From: JAGVWT01 sp964538405 | GTDB taxonomy: Archaea; Nanobdellota; Nanobdellia; Pacearchaeales; GW2011-AR1 | Length of the DNA: 11,571 nt | Direction: 5' to 3' | NCBI GenBank assembly: GCA_964538405.1 | Contig: CAZIET010000019.1 | Coordinates: 1-11,571, forward strand | Part shown: piece after piece, positions 1 through 5,141 of the stretch | Layout: each line of letters starts with the position of its first letter | Position numbering within the stretch: position 1 is the stretch's first letter | Notes under the pieces: model-generated | The model's input: only the letters and a program-made list of their open reading frames with translations | What the model was told of the DNA's origin: nothing | The model's database searches: none | Made by a program: the position numbers and the translations under genes

Positions 1-2
1 AA

Positions 3-119
3 ATGGTTTCGTGGTGGATAGTAGTTGTCTCTGCTGTATTATTGATTGTAAATTCGCTTTTGGGTCACAAAATGAACGGACCCCATAAGTGGGCAAAATC
101 TAGAAAAAGAAGAAGATAA
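3..119 (+). CDS. Small basic membrane protein, possibly the C-terminal end of a longer gene
   Basis: An open frame runs from the window edge to a TAA at 117-119. An ATG sits at position 3, but only two bases precede it, so I cannot tell whether this is a complete 38-residue protein or the tail of a longer one. Residues 4-20 (WWIVVVSAVLLIVNSLL) form one hydrophobic segment long enough to cross a membrane. The tail is strongly basic and ends in KSRKRRR, which by the positive-inside rule would lie in the cytoplasm. I recognise no family. The reading frame is supported only by its composition and by its clean placement before the convergent topoisomerase gene, whose stop codon is 11 nt downstream. 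Confidence 0.4.
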   Translation: MVSWWIVVVSAVLLIVNSLLGHKMNGPHKWAKSRKRRR

Positions 120-130
120 TTAATTTATTT

Positions 131-2449
131 TTATTCTATCTTTTCTTCATTTTCCTGGGCAGAGGCTTTCTGCTCTTGGTATTTCTCCAGCCTTTCTTTG
201 TTTTTTACACATTCTTTATTGAAACAAAATATCCATGGGCGCTTTCCGGCCATTAGCCTTATCATCATTGGGAATTTGCATTCCTCACAATCCTTATTTG
301 CTTTCTTTATCATTCCCGGTGGAAGAGAGTATGTGTTTTTACATTCAGGATATGCAGTACATGCAATGAAGAATCTTCTCGTCTTTTTTGAATAAGTTAT
401 TATCAAGTTGCCTTTATTGCATAAAGGACAGGGATTCAGTGTGTTTTCTTTTTTTCTTTGCTCATATAATTGAACATTTGCTTCCAACAATTCTTTTCCA
501 ATCTGATTTTCATTTTCCTTGAATTGGGAAGTTATTTTCTTAATCGTTTCCTGCGCTTTGCCAATGATTCCTTTTTCTTTTTCTTCAAAACCGTTTTTCA
601 ATTGCTGGATTGAGTCCATTTCATTTTCAAAGCTTCTTGTAAGTTTTTCATCAGCTATTATTGGAGAATATTTGTTTAATGTATCAATTAATGATATTCC
701 CAATGGGGTTGCCTCAATGCTTTTTTCTTTTACATAATTTCTATCATAAAGAGTTTCTACTATAGCTGAACGAGTTGCTTTTGTTCCTAAATTTTTCTTT
801 TCTAATTCTGAAACTATTGATGCTGGAGAAAATCTCTTTGGGGGTTGTGTCATTTTTTCTTCTATTTTAATATCAGTTATCTTTCCTTCTCCATCAAAAT
901 CTTCAAGTTCCCTTTCCTCAAACTTTACGGGATATACTTCCATCCATGCCTTTTTTCTTATCTTTGATCCTGATGTTGAGAATTGAAGGTTTTCTATCTC
1001 TCCTTTTACTTTTTTATTGTCTATTATTGCATCTTCGCAGAACAAAGAAAGGAATCTTCTTGCAATTAAGTTGTATATTTTTTCATCATCTCCAGAAACA
1101 ATCTGGAAATTTCCAGTAGGGTATATAGATGGATGGGCAGGATCTGATTTTTTCCCTTCAATTGGAATTTTTCTTGTAATTAACTTTTCAACCTTGAGTT
1201 GTTTTGCCATTTTTTCCAGAATATCTTCATAGCCTATAGATATTGGCAATTTCTGGCTTGAAGTTCTTGGATATGATATTAATCCTCCCAAGTATAGAGA
1301 TTGGGCGGCTTGCAATGTTTTTGCCGGAGTTATTCCATGGAATTTGTATGCTTCTGTTTGCAATGTTGTTAAATCAAAAGGGACTCCTGGAGATATTGTC
1401 TGTTCTTTTTTTTCTGTCTTTAAGACAATCTTTTTTTCTTTCAGGTTTTCAAATTTCTTTAATTCAGACTTATTTGAGATATCTTTGTTATGCTTTAGCT
1501 CAACTTCATGTCCGTTCTTGACTTTTATGAAAATCTGCCAATATGGTTCAGATTTGAATGCCTGAATCTGTTTTTCCTTATCTACAATTAATTTCAATGC
1601 TGGTCCTTGAACCCTTCCGATTGACATAATTCTGAATTTTCCCGTTGTTTTAATGGAATCCATCAATGCCCTTGAAAGATTTATTCCGTAAAGCCAGTCC
1701 AAATGATGCCTTGTTTCTCCTGCAATTGCATTTGGCCAATTTATTGTCTTTGATTTATTTTCATAGGATTCATTTAATTCCTTGTCTGTTAAAGTGGAGA
1801 ATTTCATCCTGTTTGCGTCTTTCTGATTACATATGAATCTCAATATGTTCAATCCAATTACTTCCCCTTCTATATCATAATCTGTTGCTATTGTTATGCT
1901 CCCTGCATCCCTTGCTAGTTTTAGGATCGTGTCATGATACTTTTTTGTGAAGTCTTTTTTTCTTACCATATAATTGGGCTTCCAGGAGATGTCAAAAACA
2001 GGGGTTTCCCTTTTTTTGTTATTTTGGGTTAGTGTAAATAGATGTCCAACAGCGCAAGCAACAACAATTTCTTTTCCATCTCTGTTCACTTCATAATAAG
2101 GAATTCCGTTTGAATCTCTTTTTGTGGACTTTCCAAGAACCGATGCTATCTTTAATGCTGCCTGAGGTTTTTCTGTTATGATTAATTCATAACCTTTTTT
2201 TTTCAGAGTTATATTAGGAATTTCAAATTCTTTTTTTGTCTTAGTTCCTTTCTTTGTTATTACTGGCTTTGGTCTAGCTTTTGCGATTGGTTTTACTTTT
2301 GGATCAATAACTTTTCCTTCAAGCTCCTCAAGGGAAACGGGCTTCTTATATTCCTTTTCAACTGCATGCTTTACATTTGTTTGCTCAACAGGAAAGAAAT
2401 TCTCAGCAAGCTGCTCTTCTTTTGATTTCTTTGGCTTTCTTCTTGCCAT
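131..2449 (-). CDS. topA: DNA topoisomerase I (type IA), archaeal
   Basis: Type IA topoisomerase, which relaxes negatively supercoiled DNA by cutting one strand through a 5'-phosphotyrosine link. The 772-residue product has a TOPRIM domain starting near residue 86, with its acidic Glu in IITEKPQAA (about 90-98) and the DxDxE metal site in ATDYDIEGE (188-196). The active-site Tyr is Y393 in LISYPRTSS. Two C-terminal zinc ribbons follow, with cysteines at 674/677/697/703 and 721/724/742/747. There is no helicase part, so it is not reverse gyrase. The first 85 residues are a Lys-rich extension before TOPRIM, whereas archaeal relatives usually begin almost at TOPRIM. The ATG at 2449 is supported by a TATA-like box about 25 nt upstream. 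It diverges from the SemiSWEET gene. Confidence 0.96.
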   Translation of the reverse strand: MARRKPKKSKEEQLAENFFPVEQTNVKHAVEKEYKKPVSLEELEGKVIDPKVKPIAKARPKPVITKKGTKTKKEFEIPNITLKKKGYELIITEKPQAALKIASVLGKSTKRDSNGIPYYEVNRDGKEIVVACAVGHLFTLTQNNKKRETPVFDISWKPNYMVRKKDFTKKYHDTILKLARDAGSITIATDYDIEGEVIGLNILRFICNQKDANRMKFSTLTDKELNESYENKSKTINWPNAIAGETRHHLDWLYGINLSRALMDSIKTTGKFRIMSIGRVQGPALKLIVDKEKQIQAFKSEPYWQIFIKVKNGHEVELKHNKDISNKSELKKFENLKEKKIVLKTEKKEQTISPGVPFDLTTLQTEAYKFHGITPAKTLQAAQSLYLGGLISYPRTSSQKLPISIGYEDILEKMAKQLKVEKLITRKIPIEGKKSDPAHPSIYPTGNFQIVSGDDEKIYNLIARRFLSLFCEDAIIDNKKVKGEIENLQFSTSGSKIRKKAWMEVYPVKFEERELEDFDGEGKITDIKIEEKMTQPPKRFSPASIVSELEKKNLGTKATRSAIVETLYDRNYVKEKSIEATPLGISLIDTLNKYSPIIADEKLTRSFENEMDSIQQLKNGFEEKEKGIIGKAQETIKKITSQFKENENQIGKELLEANVQLYEQRKKENTLNPCPLCNKGNLIITYSKKTRRFFIACTAYPECKNTYSLPPGMIKKANKDCEECKFPMMIRLMAGKRPWIFCFNKECVKNKERLEKYQEQKASAQENEEKIE

Positions 2450-2469
2450 GTTTTATACTTCAGAACAAG

Positions 2470-2477
2470 ATTTTTAA
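2470..2477 (-). promoter_or_regulatory. TATA-like box of topA
   Basis: On the minus strand this reads TTAAAAAT and is centred about 25 nt before the topA ATG. That spacing puts the predicted transcription start at or next to the ATG, so the transcript is probably leaderless. It shares a 77-bp divergent region with the SemiSWEET promoter. Confidence 0.6.
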
Positions 2478-2497
2478 GTATTTAGTTTTTGTTAAGA

Positions 2498-2505
2498 TTT
2501 ATAAT
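2498..2505 (+). promoter_or_regulatory. TATA-like box of the SemiSWEET gene
   Basis: The sequence TTTATAAT is centred about 25 nt before the ATG at 2527. This spacing supports that ATG over any upstream in-frame start and implies a leaderless mRNA. Confidence 0.6.
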
Positions 2506-2526
2506 GTGTTTTTCTTATCACTAATT

Positions 2527-2781
2527 ATGGATTGGATTACCATTTTAGGTTTAATTGCTGCATTTTTAACAACCTTGTCTTTTGTGCCACAAGCAATTAA
2601 GACGATAAGAACGAAGCGTACCAAAGATTTATCCCTGATGATGTATTCCCTGTTTACTCTTGGAGTATTTTTATGGTTGATTTATGGTATAATGGTCAGC
2701 GACCTACCCTTAATCCTTGCAAATACAATTTCTCTTATTTTTGTTTCAATTACTTTAGTTATGAAGATTAAGTATGGCTAA
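2527..2781 (+). CDS. SemiSWEET-family sugar transporter (PQ-loop, three membrane helices)
   Basis: The 84-residue protein is almost entirely hydrophobic, with three membrane helices at about 4-24, 37-56 and 61-80. It carries the Pro-Gln signature (P21-Q22 in SFVPQ) in helix 1. W50 and N66 lie 16 residues apart, matching the spacing of the Trp and Asn that line the sugar pocket in characterised SemiSWEETs. Family members dimerise to make a six-helix facilitator for mono- or disaccharides across the cytoplasmic membrane. The frame stays open upstream to 2377, but that part overlaps topA and the promoter, so I chose the ATG at 2527. The stop abuts the convergent cupin gene with no spacer. Family membership is clear; the substrate cannot be read from the sequence. 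Confidence 0.88.
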   Translation: MDWITILGLIAAFLTTLSFVPQAIKTIRTKRTKDLSLMMYSLFTLGVFLWLIYGIMVSDLPLILANTISLIFVSITLVMKIKYG

Positions 2782-3687
2782 TTAGTCATAAGGACTTGTA
2801 TAATCTGGTCCTAATTCTTCTCTCATTACTGCCCTAATTTTTGCGAATATCCTTTCCTTTCTTTTTTCTGCGGGTTCAAAGTCCAACTTATTTGTGTCTG
2901 TATTTAGTATTTGTTTTGGAAGTCCTGTAATAAATATAGTGGGTGTTCTTACTCTAAATCCATGTCCTTTAAACCAAGGAGCAAGATATGATCTGCCTAG
3001 TACCCATTCTTGCGCCGTTATTACTTGTCTCACACCATTTTCATCCATAGGCCATTCCTCTAAAAGTATTTCTCCTTCTCCTTTTAGCGGGATCATTTCT
3101 GAATCTGTTTCATAATGTATATGTGGCCTATATTCTCCAGGAATCATTTGAAAGACATCCCAGCTTTTTGGAGAGGTTCCTCTACTTCTGAGTGCCGCAA
3201 AATCAAGCGCTTTAAGTTCTGGATGTTTATCTAAACTTTTTAACTGATAAATCCAAAATGGAGGTTCTGTTTCATCCACCAGCCTAAAATCTACATCATC
3301 AAATGATACTACCATTCTTTCTAACTGATTAGAAGGGGGATTTGGGACTGATGGTTGTACATAAGTTGAACGGATAAGTGTTTCTTTTTCTGTGTTAAAT
3401 CCATATAAAGTATTTGATTCAATATTAAACACATCACCTGGCTTATATCTCTGAACTTTACCTCCTACGGCGATTTTTCCCAATCCATCAACTACATAGA
3501 CTTGATTGGATGTATCTTGGATATATGGTCCTTTAAAGGTATTAGGACCAATTCTTAAAATTTCACTCCGCTCGCCTTCTTCCGTCATTACATCAATAAG
3601 CCCCGCTCCCGTTAATCTATCATAGACTGCTTGTAGAGAAAGTCTTTCAGGAAAGTCAGAATCAGGATAAGATCCTAGTGTTTTCAT
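2782..3687 (-). CDS. Two-cupin-domain protein, function unknown
   Basis: A 301-residue soluble protein with no signal peptide. Two beta-rich segments look like cupin barrels. The first, about 45-110, has a VYVVDGLGKI..YKPGDVFNI pattern but no metal-binding histidines. The second, about 175-258, has H189-x-H191, acidic E197 and a later H242 in GHGFR, the arrangement expected of a metal-binding cupin. It therefore resembles a bicupin with one degenerate and one metal-competent barrel. Such proteins include isomerases, dioxygenases and sugar- or small-molecule-binding proteins, and I cannot choose among them. A charged helix (271-291) closes the protein. The start is supported by TTTATATAA about 25 nt upstream, and an 11-bp direct repeat flanks that promoter. 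Confidence 0.8.
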   Translation of the reverse strand: MKTLGSYPDSDFPERLSLQAVYDRLTGAGLIDVMTEEGERSEILRIGPNTFKGPYIQDTSNQVYVVDGLGKIAVGGKVQRYKPGDVFNIESNTLYGFNTEKETLIRSTYVQPSVPNPPSNQLERMVVSFDDVDFRLVDETEPPFWIYQLKSLDKHPELKALDFAALRSRGTSPKSWDVFQMIPGEYRPHIHYETDSEMIPLKGEGEILLEEWPMDENGVRQVITAQEWVLGRSYLAPWFKGHGFRVRTPTIFITGLPKQILNTDTNKLDFEPAEKRKERIFAKIRAVMREELGPDYTSPYD

Positions 3688-3690
3688 TAA

Positions 3691-3746
3691 TACAACATTT
3701 ATTTCTCTTATATAAACGGAATTAGTATAATTTACTACAACATTTA
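3691..3746. repeat. 11-bp direct repeat flanking the cupin gene promoter
   Basis: TACAACATTTA occurs at 3691-3701 and again, exactly, at 3736-3746. One copy lies between the TATA-like box and the start codon of the cupin gene; the other lies upstream of the box. The placement suggests binding sites for a regulator, but chance is possible in AT-rich DNA. Confidence 0.4.
3708..3716 (-). promoter_or_regulatory. TATA-like box of the cupin gene
   Basis: Minus-strand TTTATATAA is centred about 25 nt before the ATG at 3687. It is one of the strongest TATA matches in the window and again predicts a leaderless transcript. Confidence 0.65.
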
Positions 3747-3767
3747 GAGAACTTAATGGTTACAGAA

Positions 3768-4379
3768 TTAAACCTCGAAAATCTTACCCTTACGACTTAC
3801 GTTTATTGCTCTTGTTTTTCCAATCATGTCTTCAGTCCCGGCAGTCTCGTGGATATGTGCAAAAATTGCCACATCCGGCTGGAATGTTTCGATTGCCTTT
3901 CTTACTGCTATAGATCCCTTAAATCCTGACAACTCAGACTTCGTTCCTTGAGGATGGATATGCGTAACCATAATCTTTTTCTCTAGGTTCTTCACTCTTT
4001 CATTACCATTTTTCAATAATTCGTATATCTCCTTGTCTGTTATTTGGTTGATACCAAAATCAGCTCCTCCAGCCCCAAAAACCCCAATATTTCCTTTAAT
4101 AAACGAATATCCGTGAATGCTTTGGGTATTTTCGTATACCTGAGCAAAAAAATCAACAGTTTCGGGAGATTCATGGTTTCCCGGAATAAGCAATACCTTT
4201 TTCCCAGCCTTTACAAAAGGACCTATGATATTCTTGATTGGTCTTTCCGCAAAGGTTATGTCTCCGGCCAATATTACCAGTTCAACACCCTCTTCTTCGG
4301 CCTGTTTTACTAGATTCTTAACTATTCTTTCGTCTCCATGCAAGTCTCCTACAGCGAGTATTTTTGTTTTCTTTTCCAT
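3768..4379 (-). CDS. Calcineurin-like metallophosphoesterase
   Basis: A 203-residue metal-dependent phosphoesterase. All family blocks are visible in order: GDLHGD (D12, H14), AGD (D40), GNHE (N68, H69), THIH (H140, H142) and AHIH (H175, H177). These ligands build a two-metal site for hydrolysing phosphomonoesters or phosphodiesters. The substrate is not predictable, because relatives act on nucleotides, cyclic dinucleotides, phosphoproteins or lipids. There is no signal or membrane segment, so it should be cytoplasmic. The frame is open a further 42 codons upstream to 4505, but the family domain begins at KILAVGDLHG and a TATA-like element lies about 27 nt before 4379. I therefore chose this ATG. 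It diverges from a winged-helix operon. Confidence 0.88.
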   Translation of the reverse strand: MEKKTKILAVGDLHGDERIVKNLVKQAEEEGVELVILAGDITFAERPIKNIIGPFVKAGKKVLLIPGNHESPETVDFFAQVYENTQSIHGYSFIKGNIGVFGAGGADFGINQITDKEIYELLKNGNERVKNLEKKIMVTHIHPQGTKSELSGFKGSIAVRKAIETFQPDVAIFAHIHETAGTEDMIGKTRAINVSRKGKIFEV

Positions 4380-4402
4380 TAAAATCAGAAAAGCCGGAAA
4401 TT

Positions 4403-4410
4403 GATAAAGT
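4403..4410 (-). promoter_or_regulatory. Probable TATA box of the metallophosphoesterase gene
   Basis: Minus-strand ACTTTATC is preceded by a purine-rich stretch resembling a BRE. It is centred about 27 nt before the ATG at 4379. It is a weaker match than the other boxes but agrees with the start chosen from domain boundaries. Confidence 0.4.
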
Positions 4411-4465
4411 TTTCTTATTCTGTTACTCCCAAATGATAATACTGAATCAAGTTCCAAAAGGTTTA

Positions 4466-4480
4466 AAAGTAATATACTTT
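4466..4480. promoter_or_regulatory. Palindrome upstream of the winged-helix operon (operator candidate 1)
   Basis: AAAGTA-ATA-TACTTT is a perfect inverted repeat with 6-bp arms and a 3-nt spacer. It overlaps a TATA-like TTTAAAA at 4462-4468. It lies in the divergent region between the phosphoesterase gene and a gene for a winged-helix protein, a usual place for an autoregulatory operator. Confidence 0.4.
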
Positions 4481-4492
4481 CTGATATAACTA

Positions 4493-4512
4493 TTGCAATA
4501 TACATATTGGAA
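4493..4512. promoter_or_regulatory. 20-nt near-perfect palindrome before the winged-helix operon (operator candidate 2)
   Basis: The arms TTGCAATAT and ATATTGGAA are separated by AC and match with one mismatch out of 9 pairs. The site ends 9 nt before the ATG at 4522 and covers the position where the TATA box or transcription start would be expected. A protein bound here would block initiation. The 8-bp palindrome GTTTAAAC follows directly at 4513-4520. Confidence 0.45.
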
Positions 4513-4521
4513 GTTTAAACA

Positions 4522-4803
4522 ATGATAATAAACGAAATGAAAGAAAACTTTGACATCTTCTTCAGAAGAAAGCCTGCAATGATGCTTGTTTCTTTGAAAA
4601 GGAATTCAAGGATGAGGTACGGAAGCATTCTGGCAAAGGAAGTTGACTGCACCTACAGCCATGCCGTAAAGATCCTGCAAACTTTGGAAGATCTTGGACT
4701 TGTTGTATTTGAAAAGAGAGGAAGAATAAAAGTGATTCAGCTTACAAAAAAAGGAAAGGAAGTTGCTGACGCCATAGAAAACATACAAAAGATAATAATA
4801 TGA
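4522..4803 (+). CDS. Winged-helix DNA-binding protein
   Basis: The 93-residue protein is a single winged helix-turn-helix domain. Residues 33-60 give the helix-turn-recognition helix pattern (YGSILAKEVDCTYSHAVKIL, then LEDLGLV). Residues 62-74 give the beta-hairpin wing (VFEKRGRIKVIQL), and the final helix is KKGKEVADAIENI. This resembles small archaeal MarR- or ArsR-type regulators without a ligand domain. It is probably a transcription factor, and the palindromes just upstream would suit autorepression. Its TGA overlaps the ATG of the next gene (ATGA), so the two are translated from one mRNA. No ribosome binding site is seen before the ATG. The fold is confident; targets are unknown. Confidence 0.82.
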   Translation: MIINEMKENFDIFFRRKPAMMLVSLKRNSRMRYGSILAKEVDCTYSHAVKILQTLEDLGLVVFEKRGRIKVIQLTKKGKEVADAIENIQKIII

Positions 4804-5102
4804 ATATTAACTATGAAAGGGAGGTTGTTAATTCTATTATAGATTGGAGCCAAACTGTTGAAGAGGTTAGGAAAAAAATTGCTGTAAGAAATAATTGTGC
4901 TGAAGTGAAAGTTGATTTTAATTCTGTAAGAAGGTGTTTAGATCGTCTAACTATTTTAGGTATCGTTGATTTTGGATGGGAAACGAGAACTGATTCTCGC
5001 GGTAGCAAAATTAGAGTAATGGCTTATGCACCAAATGGTAAATTTAAAGTTTCAGAAGAATATCATAAATATAGTCAAGATGATGAATTAGTATGGGTAT
5101 AG
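4800..5102 (+). CDS. Small putative winged-helix protein, second gene of the operon
   Basis: A 100-residue protein whose ATG overlaps the stop of the upstream winged-helix gene. The central part (about 40-56, FNSVRRCLDRLTILGIV) looks like a recognition helix followed by the short strand of a winged helix. The strands around DFGWETR and KIRVMAYAP could form the wing. Residues 4-26 predict as helices. I recognise no named family. Tight coupling to another DNA-binding protein suggests that the two form a heterodimer or act at the same promoter. Its codons lean more on A/T at third positions than those of its partner. The gene is well supported by the overlap and its position; the function is inferred. 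Confidence 0.62.
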   Translation: MNINYEREVVNSIIDWSQTVEEVRKKIAVRNNCAEVKVDFNSVRRCLDRLTILGIVDFGWETRTDSRGSKIRVMAYAPNGKFKVSEEYHKYSQDDELVWV

Positions 5103-5111
5103 TATCAATAT

Positions 5112-5119
5112 CTTTTTAA
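5112..5119 (+). promoter_or_regulatory. TATA-like box of the M1 aminopeptidase gene
   Basis: CTTTTTAA is centred about 26 nt before the ATG at 5142, just after the stop of the winged-helix operon. It predicts an independent, leaderless transcript for the aminopeptidase. Confidence 0.5.
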
Positions 5120-5141
5120 CCCCATTTTTCGGTTAAGGTAA

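Noticed and set aside
2377..2526. Longer N-terminus of the SemiSWEET protein
   Set aside because: It overlaps the topA coding start and both divergent promoters, and the three-helix family begins at 2527.
4380..4505. Upstream extension of the phosphoesterase reading frame (42 more codons)
   Set aside because: The family domain starts right after the ATG at 4379, a TATA-like box lies in the extension at the right distance, and the extra residues overlap the operator region of the divergent operon.
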